Positions 1-11,478 of a DNA stretch of 64,000 nt are shown one piece after another. The notes under the pieces were generated by a model, which was not told where the DNA came from, did not search any database, and worked only from the letters and a program-made list of their open reading frames with translations. Position 1 is the stretch's first letter. Each line of letters opens with the position of its first letter. Origin of the DNA: Hermodice carunculata (lineage: Eukaryota; Annelida; Polychaeta; Eunicida; Amphinomidae). Made by a program: the position numbers and the translations under genes. The DNA is taken from contig OZ026630.1 in the NCBI GenBank assembly GCA_964020975.1, positions 28,768,337 through 28,832,336 on the forward strand. The letters run 5' to 3'.

Positions 1-750
1 CTGATGACTTAATTCCAGGGAGTACCAATGACAGTCATTAAGATTGGTTGCTCTTCTGTTTATGCAGCTTTTGTGAAACAGTGTATTAATGATGGAACAG
101 ATAATGGCATACTGTATAATCATAAATTTTTGCGAGAGATAAATAAATATTCCTGAATTTTCACAAGGAAACCCAGTTCTGGAATATTAAACTTGGGAAA
201 CAAAACTCCTGAAATTCTGATTTGGAGTGTATTCCGGAAATTTTGTGCCCGGGAATATAAATGATTTATACAGTATTGGACTCTTTGAGGTTCTCAACCC
301 GTAATGAAAAATTTTACAAAACCTTGGATCACAGAGCACATGAAATCAAAATTCAGGACTGCAGCTTCCTACATGTAGGTAAAAGAAGTATAAACTTGTA
401 TTTTAGGTTGTGCATGCAGTGGGGGCGTGGTTGTGTGGCAGGTGTTTGCCATTCCGTATTTCAGTGTGCACTGGACAGATGGGGCATGGCCAGCCCCTCC
501 CTCAATGTATGGGCAATGTTTTGAAGTAACTGGTCCAAAGGCAACTGTCTACTGCAAACCTGTAACTTTTAATCTGTCCCCATTTTTTAAGTGTTTTAAG
601 ATATGTGTATGGTCACATGTATGATTTCTGTATTTTAAGTGGGCAATGTGAATTGTAATGACCTTGTTGTGTGTTGCTTTTATTGTTTTTGATGTGTACA
701 TGTAAATGTACCCAATTTATTTCTGGCGTTACGGTTATGTCACTGTCTTT
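1..750. other. No gene recognised
   Basis: AT-rich non-coding sequence. Two overlapping short open frames at 261-624 have no recognisable domain and no splice context. It could be the 3' untranslated region of a gene to the left, but nothing shows this. Confidence 0.4.
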
Positions 751-1060
751 TTAGCCTTGGCACATAAAGTGCCAGAGGGTATTGTTGTCCCCTTCATCAT
801 CTGTCCGTCCATCTTGTCGAAGCTATCACAATATCTCAAAAAAAATTCAACGTAGAATCAATTTTTGTGCATCTAAACAAAAATGCTACAAGAGTGGGTT
901 GCAGACCCCCTGCTCGGGACATGCCTTAGGGTGAGTTTGCCATGTGTTCGAACCTTTTTTTTCTGGAGGAAACTGTGGCATAGCATTATTGCATAAAGAG
1001 TATCTGGCTGTTTGTTAGTAGATGGTGAGCTGGCTGCCTTCTTTTAAAAAAAAAGAGGTG
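751..1060 (-). repeat. End of a hairpin-ended (pearl-like) repeat
   Basis: A stem TGGCAC/GTGCCA with a 5-base loop lies at 758-774. It is followed by a CTGTCCGTCC tract near 800. Read on the minus strand this is the order seen at the right ends of the elements at 12058-13361 and 44198-45766: a GGAC tract followed by a terminal hairpin. The sequence AGGGTATTG beside the hairpin recurs, inverted, near 4790. Only one end is clear. Confidence 0.45.
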
Positions 1061-2335
1061 CAATAATACATTATGTCTATGCAAGGCTTCTGGTGGCCAT
1101 GATAATTCATGATTATTAAACTTCAGTTCTTCCACAGAACAGCAAGGACCATGAAGGATACTCGCATTGGAACTGACAGCACCTATACTAAATTTGGGTG
1201 GTACATCTATTATTAGAGTTTGGAGCCAATGATTGAACTCTTAAGTGGTTTACTGTCAACAGAGTTCATTTTGATCTAGCCAATGCTCACTGGTACAAAT
1301 ATAAATGAAGTTAAGTTTAGGTCTTTAGTTTATTATCAATTTCTGTCAAGTATTTATAGGTTGAACATCACTGGATATCAAACTGTGCAGGGATCTGTTG
1401 AACCTCTCCAGAGGTAAAAGTTACGAAGGAATTATGATGTACCTGTACAATCCTTACATTATCTTTTAAAGCGTTACATCAACTTTTTGATGAATTTCTG
1501 TGATGCACAAGACCATGGTCAATAAAAACCTACCTGCCAACCTACCTGTATGCAAAATCTATGCATATCTCATTCCAAACTTTACATCACATTTTTCACT
1601 TTAATTGTTGGTGCATTTTTGTGTTTGTAATTTTCTTTCTTTTGCATTTATCTTGTGTCGTATTGACCACAAGACTATATAATGATGCTAACCTGGTAGT
1701 ACGGGTGTGTTGTACCTGAGGCTCTCATAAAGTCGGCCTGTAATTGGTAAGATAGCATGATAAAATGTAATTATTTTCTTAAGGTTAAATTATTTTCCAT
1801 ATCTTGACAATTTTTTGTTTGGTTCACGAGGAACAAAATATAGGTCATACTAAAATAAGAGAAACATTTTGTGTCTGGTGGAAAAGGTAACATATTATGT
1901 GTAAGCATAAACTAGCAAATACTGTATTACCATGCAAAGAGAATATCTGATCATTAAATGTTTTGGCGTCACCAGCATGCAAGTCAGTGATCTCCTCTGT
2001 GAAATATCTAGGGAAGGAGGGTCCAGTCATGTCAGGTGATTGATATCAAGTCTTTTGTGCTTTATTGGTTATAAGATGGAGGAGCCATCTGATATCTGCT
2101 GATTTATAAAGATACAAAGTTTTTATTGCTACATTCAAGCCCTCTAGGGGCCAAGTGGTGAAAATACATAACGTGTACATAAATATGAAAAACAGAAAGT
2201 CAAACTAGTCTACAGAGCACACTACTTCTATACAGAATCCCATCCTTTACTTATTTACATTTGTCTAATTGTGGTGGGTTCAGTATTGTGGTAACTTATT
2301 TATACCGTATACATTTCAAAACCATTTGACATAAA
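1061..2335. other. No gene recognised
   Basis: AT-rich sequence without coding pattern. I see no conserved protein segment on either strand. Confidence 0.4.
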
Positions 2336-2660
2336 CTTTGCCACAAAAGTGAAAAGCTTATCCTCACAATTAAGAAGGTAAAAAAATTCATTAATTTTCT
2401 TCATTCATATTGTTAAAATGTTTGCATCTTTTTGCTACTTCCATCCATAATATTTCTGTCTCATTTTTTAATTGTGGACAATCTATAAGAAAATGAGTCT
2501 CATCCCCTTTTCTTTTATTATTGGACAGGAAACAAAATTTACAAAATCTTTCATCTCTTGGGACAAATGGTCTTTGATGGCGCCATTTTTTCCAATCTCA
2601 AGTCTATACATGGGCAGTTACCCTCAGTTGTGCAAGTGCTACCCTGTGATCCTTGCGATA
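2336..2660 (-). pseudogene. Decayed LINE reverse transcriptase tail
   Basis: Read on the minus strand, about 2390-2590 encodes a C-terminal segment typical of Jockey/CR1-type LINEs: PFVPRDERFCKFC, then DETHFLIDCPQLKNE. This is the C-x2-C ... H-x4-C zinc knuckle after the reverse transcriptase. Upstream the frame is lost to stops and a shift, and no RT core is present. It is an old, truncated copy. Confidence 0.65.
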
Positions 2661-2813
2661 TACATGATCCAAATAACTTTCATAAGTAAATTTTGTTTTG
2701 ATTTTTCTGTTTGAATTCTTTATATGTTTAATTGTAGAGCACCAAACTGCCACAAATACACAGACTTTGTAGTAAAACACATTTGTTCTTAATTTGTGTT
2801 TGAAATCATTATA

Positions 2814-2973
2814 CAGTAAAACCTCCCTATGCCCAACACTCTTGGGGCTGGAAAAAAGTGTTCGGTATAGGGAGGTTTGCTTACATTGGAAGTAGATATT
2901 TGGGCCAAAAAATGGTGTTCAGTATAGAGAGGTGTTCGGTATATGGAGGTGTTCAGTTAGAGAGGTTTTACTG
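2814..2973. mobile_element. 160-bp MITE with TA target duplication
   Basis: Inverted ends CAGTAAAACCTC (2814-2825) and GAGGTTTTACTG (2962-2973) are flanked on both sides by TA (2812-2813 and 2974-2975), as expected for Tc1/mariner-type insertion. The interior repeats the phrase 'GTGTTCGGTATAGGGAGG' with variations. It has no coding capacity, so it is a non-autonomous copy. Confidence 0.8.
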
Positions 2974-2975
2974 TA

Positions 2976-4525
2976 GTGTGCTATCCATTTCGGCTATTGG
3001 ATACCTCTCTCTGTATCAGATGAATAACTGGGTAAGGTATCAAATACTGGAATAAATTTGATGCCTCATGTGTAGTCATCATGATGTTACACTGCTGGCA
3101 TGTGGCAGAGTGATGCTCAGAAAATTTTTATGGAAAAGTGTAAATACATGTACAAGAAAAGCTCAACCATGTATGAAAATGCCTCTATTTGAGTGCAAAG
3201 TGAACATCATACTTGGGGAGTAATGGTATGTACATGAGATTTATCAAATGCTGTAGCTATATTTATATACTGTGCATATTCTGCACCAAATAACTATGAA
3301 AACCTCTGTGGCATTTATGAAGACCAGATTGCCTTATGTGGGATGTTAATAACTTACAATGGACTTTTTTCAAAGGAATTCATGGAATCAACATGTACAA
3401 AGTTTGAATGATGAAGACTTAATTTGTATGCTGGCATCTTGGTAAGGAATAAAGTGAGAAGGTCGCAAGGAAATTTTTGAACATAATTCTCAGTTGTCCA
3501 TTGCAAAACTAGACATTTCATATGAAGTAATCAAGTTCATTGACTTTTACTTTTCTGTGTCAAGTCGTACAACAGTATGAAAAGCAAATTGGAAACGGTC
3601 TGAATGAGTTAATGTATGTCAAATCGACTGTTACAGGTTACCATATGGTTGTACCTTATGTTAGTCAGCCATGTGGTGTGGTATGCCTTGTTCAGCAATA
3701 TGTGCAGAAAATACTCGCTATGTAACATGGTAAATACCAAAGTAAATGTATATGATAATATATGTATCCCAAAGCAGTCACAATTCAAAGGGCCAAAATC
3801 GCATACAACTGCTGAAATCAAGTCAGCACTTTGTTTGTTTTCACTCCAGATTGGCTGCCATTTGAATGTTGCTGGTGTTGTGTTGTATTTACATGTGCAC
3901 ACACTCTTGATACAAATGCAAACTTTTGTCCCCACATGTATGCCTTGGACAGTAATACATGCATACAGTTGTCCGTCAGACCTGTCACACACGAGATGTA
4001 CGCTGCAGTAGGGTACATTGTATTTATACATAGTTTTTGCTGCTGGAACTTTTTGAAAACTTGTTTCTTTCGTAAACCATAAAAGCTGCAATATGTTAAT
4101 ATGAAATTATATATTTATGATATACAAACCTCTATATGTATATGGATTATATGCAATCGTTAAGAAGCAAGATGCACAATTTGTCCATGTTTTGAACAAG
4201 GATTGTTGTGGTTTTTATCAACTTTACAAATACCAGCTTTAGCTGGGATATATGCTTGGCATTTTACCATGTGAACAGCAACACACTTGAGACAACATAC
4301 AGAAGATGTACAAGCTATGTGATCAAAAGTATGAACTTAGACTACAGTTCTTTTTGAAGAACAAAAATGTGGTTATTCTGTAAAAAGTTTTGTCCTTGAA
4401 TAAAAATTATGATTTCTACCAGCATACACATGCACTCGGAGAGGGTATTTTTGGGATTACAAGTTTGATTTTTTACCTCAATACTTAGATAATGGAATAG
4501 AACACCACACATGAAAATTGCATGT
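2976..4525. other. No gene supported; open frames on both strands at 3540-4091
   Basis: A 160-residue frame (minus) and a 131-residue frame (plus) overlap at 3609-4091. Neither shows a recognisable domain, and being open on both strands at once suggests composition rather than coding. The rest is AT-rich non-coding sequence. Confidence 0.35.
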
Positions 4526-4812
4526 CATTGAATAGTCCTTTTATGTATCCAAACCAGACTTGCATTGCCGACCTCCACTTCAGCTCAAGCTCTTTCCATT
4601 AAATTATTGTGGTGATATTGAACATTGCATGAAAGTGAAAAAGCGGACTCCTGTGATCTTGACACAGGTCTAGGTCACTGGTGCAATCCGGTCTAAGAAC
4701 TGAATAAGAGGGCCCCATGCATCAAATTCGGTTGTCATAGCTCTTTCCATTATTACGTTATTGTGGTGACATCAACTGTGGATGGACAGATGGCAATACC
4801 CTTTGGTCAAGT
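4526..4812 (+). repeat. Fragment of a hairpin-ended repeat family
   Basis: Two partial units share 'AGCTCTTTCCATTA..TTATTGTGGTGA' (near 4590 and 4740). The right end 'GGATGGACAGATGGCAATACC' at about 4773-4793 is the inverted counterpart of 760-815. The units are about 145 bp apart, like the other pearl-like repeats here. Confidence 0.4.
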
Positions 4813-4908
4813 ATGGCTGAGTGGTAAAAAACTGGCATTAGTTAAGTAACGTTACCTCTTGACCACCACTGCCAAGACCTGTGTCTGACCAAATAGCCAA
4901 ACACAATT

Positions 4909-5010
4909 GATGTGGGTTACTCACTCAATTGTTCCCAAAAACCTGATGGTCCCAGTGGCGCCATGTCTCAGTTCCTCTTGTACCCAGTGGTGACTCCTGG
5001 TGCACATGCT
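4909..5010 (+). repeat. Left inverted arm of a DIRS-like element
   Basis: This segment (GGGTTACTCACTC near its start, CCCAAAAACCTGA in the middle, GACTCCTGGT near its end) reappears inverted at about 10772-10868. The roughly 6 kb between the arms contains a recombinase remnant, so I read the pair as the inverted terminal repeats of one fossil element. The arms have clearly diverged. Confidence 0.5.
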
Positions 5011-7310
5011 TCTTTTTGTAGCTCAGCTGGCTTATCAGCCAGCAGAGCTTATGCCATCACTCTTTGTCCATCGTCGATCATCTGGCGTCCATTCTCAATT
5101 CACATTTTCGACTTCTCCAAAACCATGAGCCAGATTCAATTCAAACCTGGTGGCAAAGTACCTTGGGTGTGTCTCTACCAAGTTTCTTCAAATGGTCAGG
5201 CTCCAGTGATTTTTGGATTTTTAGCTCAGCAGACTTGTCAGTCAGCTGAGCTTACGTTATGACTAGCCCTCTGTCATCTGTCTGTCGTCCACAATTCACA
5301 TTTTCAACTTCTCCAAAACCGTCAGCCAGATTCACTTGTGACCTGATGGGGATGTGCCTTGGGTGGGTCTCTGCCAAGTATATTCAAATGGTAGCGCTCC
5401 AATCATTTTTGGAATTTTCTGTGTGTTTGTGCTATTTTTGACTTCTTCTCCAGAATCGCCACTCAGATTAAGCTGAAACGTGGTGGATATGTTCCTTGTG
5501 GAAGGGTCAAATAAGGCTGTTGACTAAGAGGCTTTGCTGTGGATTCCTGATTTTTAATAATTTTTTTCAATTGGGGTACTTATTGGTCAATGCAGCTTTC
5601 CTGTTGATTACTATCATGCAAGTCAGTGAACATTCTAATGCTAATTCACAATCCGCCAGATTCACTTCAAACTTGGTGGCTATGTACTTTGGGTGGGTCT
5701 CTACCTAGTTTGTTCAAATGGTCACGCTTCAGTGATTTTTAGCTCAGCAGACTTTTCAGTCATTTGAGCTTATCTTATGGTCCTCTGTCCGTCGTCCTCC
5801 CTCCGTCAACAATTCACATTTTCGACTTCTCCGAAACTGCCAGATCCACTTCAATTTTTTTTGGGGGGGGGGGGGGAAGGGATGCCTTGGGTGAGTGTCT
5901 ACCAAGTTTGTTCAAATGGTCACGGTCCAGTGATTTTTGGATTTTTTTTATGAAATATTTTGGGGTTTTTGGGCAAATCTTAAAAAATCTCATTCTCCGA
6001 AATCGCACACCCAATTGCTTTGATATCCCACAGGAACACTCCCTGGGACTCCTAGTTCTTAATATTTTCCCAGGTGGCGCTGCAATATTTGTCTATATTT
6101 TTAGGATTTTTTGTGTTATAGCTATTTTTGACTTCTCTAGAACTGTCACACAGATTAAGCTGAAACATGGTGGATATGTTCCTTTTAGAAGGGTCAAACA
6201 ACGTTGTTCGCTATGTGGGGCTGCTGCAGATTCCTGATGTATAACAATTTTTTTTTCAATTCGGCTCTTTTTCAGTAAATGCACCTTTCCTATTGATTAC
6301 TCTGTAAGTCAATGGGCATTCTAATGCCAATTTACATTTTCAACTTCTCCAAAACCGTCATCCAGATTTACTTCAAACTTGGTGGGGATGAACCTTGGGT
6401 GGGTGTCTACCAGGTTTGTTCCAATGATTTTTGGATTTTTTATGATTTTTTTTTTTCAAAAATCTTTACAAAAGTTTTAATAGGAAAGTTGAACATAGGA
6501 ATTTCTTGTAATGCTTATAACTTAAATAATTTTGGTCAGATTTACTTCAAACTTGGTGGGGATGTGCCTTGGGTGGATCTCTACCAAGTTTGTTCAAATG
6601 GTCACGCTCTATTGATTTTTGGATTTTTTATGATTTTTTTCTGTTTTTTTTGGGACAAATCGTAAAAACTCTTCTCCTCTGAAACCGCTCACCCAATTGC
6701 TTTGATATCGTACATAGACACTCTCAGGGATACACAGTTCCAAATTTGTTCACCAGGTGGCGCTGCAATTTTTTCTATTTTTTTTAATGAAATTTTGGTA
6801 TGGTTTTGCAATTTTTCACTTATTCTCAGAACCGTCACTCAGATTAAGCCGAAATGTGATGGATATGTTCTTGGATTCCTGATTTTTAAGGATTTTTTTC
6901 AATTACGGTACTTACCAGTCAATGCAGCTTATCTATTGATTACTATGCAAGTCAATGGGCATTCTAATGCTAATTCGCAGGACAACTGACATGAAATTTA
7001 CTGTTTACTTGATAACTTGAGATCTGTTTTGAGTTAGTAGCGTGATGCAGCAGGTTAATGTTTCTGTATGAAGGTCATGCTTAGACCGTACATGAGTGAC
7101 CTTGACCTCGTTTCTGGGGTCACAGTGCAACATACATGAAATTTACTCTTCATTATACCTTGAGAACTACTTGAACCTTGATGTTGCACATGTTAGTGTT
7201 CTTCTATAAAGGTCAGACTTACTCAGAACATGGGTGACCTTGATCCTTTCCCAAGTTCACAGAGCTGCAAGTGTGATGAATGTCTAGGTCAGCTGAGCTT
7301 GTTTGGATTT
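5011..7310. repeat. AGCTCAGC-type interspersed repeat cluster
   Basis: At least three palindromic blocks of the form AGCTCAGC..GACT..CAGTCAG..GAGCTTA stand at 5019, 5222 and 5740. They alternate with phrases such as 'CACATTTTCAACTTCTCC', 'AAACTTGGTGGGGATGTGCC' and 'CACCAGGTGGCGCTGCAAT', each repeated several times. At 6989-7270 there are two units about 145 bp apart containing GTGACCTTGA. No ORF is meaningful. The cluster interrupts the DIRS-like fossil at 4909-10868. Confidence 0.6.
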
Positions 7311-7834
7311 TTTTGTTTGTTTTTTGGGGGGCAAATCTTAAAATAATCTTCTCCAAAACTGCTCATCCAGTTGCTTTGATATCACACAGGAACACTCCTA
7401 GGGACTCTTAGCTTTTAATTGTTCACCAGGTGGTGCTGCATTTTTTTTCTAATTTTTGTAATGATTTTTTTCAGTGTTTTCACTATTTTAGACTTCTCCA
7501 GAACCGTCACTCAGATTAAGCTGAAACTTTGTGGGTATGTTCCATGTGAAATTGTCAAACAAAGTTGTTCACTAGGTGGCATTGCTATGGATTCCTGATT
7601 TTGAACGATGTTTTCAATTTGGGTACTTATTGGTAAAAGCACCTTTCCTATTGTCAGATTACTATGCAAGTCAATGGGTATTCTAATGCTTTTTCACGGT
7701 TTGGACTTCTCTGAAGAAACTGTCTGTCAGATTCACCTCAAACTTGGTGGCGGTGTACGTGGGTCATCACGCTCCAGTGAATTTTTTATGATATTTAGCT
7801 CAGCTGAACTGCTAGTCATCTGTCGGCAGAGCAT
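7311..7834. repeat. Further copy of the AGCTCAGC-type repeat
   Basis: It carries the same ordered phrases as the preceding block: CCAGTTGCTTTGATATC, CACCAGGTGG, CTCAGATTAAGCTGAAAC. It ends with AGCTCAGCTGA at 7797-7807. Non-coding. Confidence 0.55.
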
Positions 7835-8100
7835 TAGGCCCATGGGCCTGTTGTTCAGAAAAATATCTTGATATGTTGGTCCTAAAAAAAGTGATCTCAA
7901 TTTGGCCTGGTCTCTCAAGCCCGTTGTCACTGTATTCCCTTCTTTGGCAACAAATTGTGAAAGGTACAACACCAAAAACTTTAGAAAATGGAGAATATTC
8001 TGGAAGCACATCATATGCACACACAATTAAGTGTCTACCAAAAATACCAATCGACCAACTGGTCAGTTTGCCGCCACAGATTACATTTTAGGCCCATGGC
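7835..8100. repeat. Short repeat bounded by GGCCCATGG motifs
   Basis: TAGGCCCATGGGCCT at 7835-7849 and TAGGCCCATGGCC at 8089-8101 bound about 250 bp of non-coding DNA. A related AAGGCCCATGAGCCTA occurs at 17702. It may be a small inverted-repeat element; the ends are partly self-palindromic, so the structure is uncertain. Confidence 0.3.
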
Positions 8101-8119
8101 CTTCTTATGATTTTTGTAT

Positions 8120-8169
8120 TTGTGTGTTTGCTATTATCAACTTTTGCTCCAGAACCATCACTCACATTA

Positions 8170-8218
<49 letters not shown>

Positions 8219-8340
8219 ATTATCAACTTTAGCTCCAGAACCATCACTCACATTATAGTGTGCGTGTGTGTGTGTGTGCATGCGTAGGTGCTTGCGTGCT
8301 ATTATCAACTTTTGCTCCAGAACCATCACTCACATTAAGC
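8120..8340 (+). repeat. Three-copy repeat with (GT)n tracts
   Basis: The phrase 'CTATTATCAACTTTTGCTCC' followed by AGAACCATCACTCACATTA occurs near 8132, 8216 and 8298. A (GT)n run of about 42 bp lies at 8172-8213 and a shorter one at 8260-8278. The open frame across it is a repeat artefact. Confidence 0.75.
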
Positions 8341-8379
8341 TGGAACTTGGTGCAGCAGATGCATGCTGCAATGCAGATG

Positions 8380-10640
8380 GTGACAACTTCCGAAAAAGGT
8401 GTAACTTACCCTTCGTGAGGCATGGTGATGGAAGACCGGCTTCTGTCACATGGGGCTGCCCCATCACCTTCAGATGAACTTCTGTTTGACTAGGCCTTTG
8501 GCATCTGTGCCCCTCTTGTGGTCATTGAGTCTAAGGACATTGGCACCAATGACAAGGATAACTCCTGCTTTTGATTCGTCCATCAAGGGGTGCAGGCTGC
8601 AGGCTGCAGGCTTCCAGTTGGCCCTCACACTGCTGTCGTTGCTCTGAGTGGCCGAGCTCTGTGGCACAGGTGGAACCTGTGTCTGCCCCCATGGATACCA
8701 TTCCAGCTCCACCCCAGGGCTTTGACCACATCAAAACCTTTATTCAGAGCCTTGTGGGCGATAAGGCAGTGGTTTCCCAAATAGAGGAGAAGTGCAGGGC
8801 TTGTCCCTGGAGGATGCGTGTCAGAGGGGCCCCATTGTTTCCTCAGCTTTTGTAGCCGAGTTCTACAACCAGCTTACGGCCAAGATACGAGGCACTCAGG
8901 CTCCTGTGGAGACCCTAACCACTGGCTATCTTTGGCAAGGGCGACTCCTCCCCCAGCCAGAGTTTATGGGGAAGTGGTACTCTGTACCAGAGCAGATGTT
9001 TTCCTCGCACTTTCTTGTGGTAGATTTGGGTTGGGAGGAATTTGATGCTCGGCAGCCAAAGTCCATCTCTGCATCTGCAAAGGCCTACACGAGACTTGGA
9101 AGAAGATGCCAGGGGCTCTGTCTTTCCAGCATCTTATTCTGGTGTCTCCTTGGCGACCTTGAGGTCATGGAGGCAGGGCAGGACTGGCTTGACTAGGCGT
9201 CATTGCTTGCAACTTCATTGTCATGAGGGATTGACCACCAGGATAGGACTGCCTGCACACCTGAGGCGAACCTGTGTAACAGGGATGCCACCCCCCAAGG
9301 TCCAGGGTTGCGTAACCTGATCAGAGTGAGAATGGAGCCCCTCTTCTCCAACACTTTGTTTGGAGGAGAGATGGCAGAAGTTGTTCGCTGGATGCAGGAC
9401 CTTCCTGCTCCACAGAGCAAGCCTGGACCAAGGCGCTTACTGACTCTGTTCTGTCACTTTTCTCCCTGGCCCCTGCTGCCCTGCAGCATGGCTCTCGGAT
9501 TGTGCCCACTCACCCTCCGACCAGCGCCACTGCTTTGGTGACGCAAGGTCCCAGGAAGAGGGGGAAGCAATCCAAGAAGGTCAAGCCTCAGGGCTCCTGA
9601 CCTGCTTTCTGAACCCCCCAGTCTCAGGGCTGCCCCATCCACCCCTTTTGATGTCTTGAATGCCCCGAGACACAGTTATTCACTGCCCGGTGGCAAAGAC
9701 AGGCCTCCATTGTGCTGCAAGCCCAAGTGGTTTGTGCCTCTTTTTGTTCCTGTGAAACCCTCAGAAGGAGCAATTTTGCTGCAACATGATCTCATCATGG
9801 ATTTAGCAGAGGATCCTGAAGGCCTACAAAAATACTTTGGATAGGCCTGCAGCCTTACATCCTGTCTCAGCTAGAGCTGATGAGGTGCATGCCTTGAATG
9901 CCTCCTGGTGTGCCCTAAGGAATGTCGCTGTTGTTGACATTCTCCTGGCCTGCCACTGGCGATCATCCGCGACTTTTGACAGGATCCTGGAGGCCTGCAC
10001 GAATGCTTCAGATATGCTTGCAGCCTTATAGCAAGTCTTGGCTAGAGCTCACAAGGTGCCAGCCTTTAATGCTTCCTGGTGCCCCCTAAGGAATGCCGCC
10101 ATTGTCTACAGTTTCCAGGCCTGCGACTGGGGATTTTGACCAGGTAGAAACCTTTAGATCGGCACACCAAAAGAAGGCCTGGACCTTATCTCAGACTCGT
10201 ACCGTACGGTTGTCCCTGGCCCAGAGCTCTCGGAACAAGTTTTGGGCATTGTCTCACGGAATCTTACTCTCTACCAGCCCCTGGCGCCCCAACCAGTTTT
10301 CATGACACGCCAGTCTTGTTAGATCTCCAGGCCCAGAAGAGCATAAATCAGCAGTGTCTACCAACATGGCAGACAGCTATTAGGTTGGCAGGCAATTTCC
10401 CCGGGGGACCCAGTGCGGTCTCATGCTGGTCAGTGAGCGTTTCCATGCTTGGGCCAGGATTCTGCTGTTGGCGACGTCCACGCACCTCTGAGGTTTTACT
10501 TCAGCCATCGCCTCGTCACCTTAACTGATGGTCCCACCCACTCCCAGAGTGTTGATCCTGGGCAGTGGTCCTTGGTCAGTATGCCAGGAATGTTAAACAC
10601 TCCTCCAAAGCGTTTGTATATCAGCAATAATGGTCGAGAG
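8380..10640 (+). pseudogene. Broken DIRS-like retroelement core (fossil)
   Basis: This stretch is much richer in G+C than its surroundings. Near 9880-9990 it encodes a segment like the C-terminal part of DIRS-type tyrosine recombinases: ADEVHALNASW, then ILLACHWRSSATF. A second, poorer copy of the segment follows at about 10050-10140. The upstream part, 8560-9600, ends in a basic lysine/arginine-rich stretch and may be the gag-like part; that is a guess. The element is broken many times and looks old. The inverted arms at 4909-5010 and 10772-10868 probably belong to it. Confidence 0.5.
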
Positions 10641-10771
10641 GTCACATTACGTAATGACTACGTGAAATTTTTAGTAATTTTGGGATCAATAAGTATACTT
10701 ACCCCTCAACCACTCCACTCCCTCACAAAGGTGACGTCAACTGCCCAATCATCGAGGAGGAAGGAGGTACA

Positions 10772-10868
10772 AGGGAGCATGCATACCAGGAGTCGCCACT
10801 GGGTCCAAGAGATGATGCCACCTGGACTGTCAGGTTTTTGGGAAAAATCGAGTGAGTAACCCATCTCA
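10772..10868 (-). repeat. Right inverted arm of the DIRS-like element
   Basis: Inverted copy of 4909-5010; see that entry. A further shared phrase, GGTCGAGAGGT, appears at 10632 and again at 11267, just outside the arm, which suggests additional terminal or internal complementary structure. Confidence 0.5.
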
Positions 10869-10879
10869 ATAGGATGTAT

Positions 10880-11478
10880 TCATATTTAAATGCGGTCCTA
10901 CTCTACCACCTATTGAGCAAAAGAGGAAGCCACCTGCATCAGGGCAGATCCATGCATTTAGCATAGTCAAAAGTACTTTCTCAATAAAATAAACAACACG
11001 AACACAGAATAATCTTAAGCAAATGTTTTAACATATATTTGAAACATAAAGGATGCCTTAATTAATTAGAAATGAGCTCACTTTTGGTTGAAAAGGTGTT
11101 ATTTATGGATGTTTATGTAGTATATAGTAAAAATCTGCCCTGATCATGGTGGAAGCATCGGTCTGTTGCCCCGGCAACACAGGAAATGAGCAGGACTGCA
11201 GTTCAATATGAATGTCGCCTATTGTGTCGTGCACTTTTGCCAGACACTGAGGTCTTGGCAATGGTGGTCGAGAGGTAAGTATACATGTACTTACTTACTT
11301 ATACCAAATTTACAAGAAAAAATCCACGTATTTAGCTGTAAAAAGGACATAAATATATTACATGATCTATATGGTACTTTAATGCCTGACCCAAGAATGT
11401 CTGGTTTGTGTATTTTCAGGGGACACACTTACCAAAAAAAAACCAAACAAAAAACCAAGATATGTTTGTAAAACATAG
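10880..11478. other. No gene recognised
   Basis: AT-rich non-coding sequence; the only repeat noted is the GGTCGAGAGGTAAGTATAC phrase at 11267, related to 10632. Confidence 0.35.

Noticed and set aside
8031-8258. 75-residue frame with a Cys/Val run
   Set aside because: Produced by the (GT)n microsatellite.
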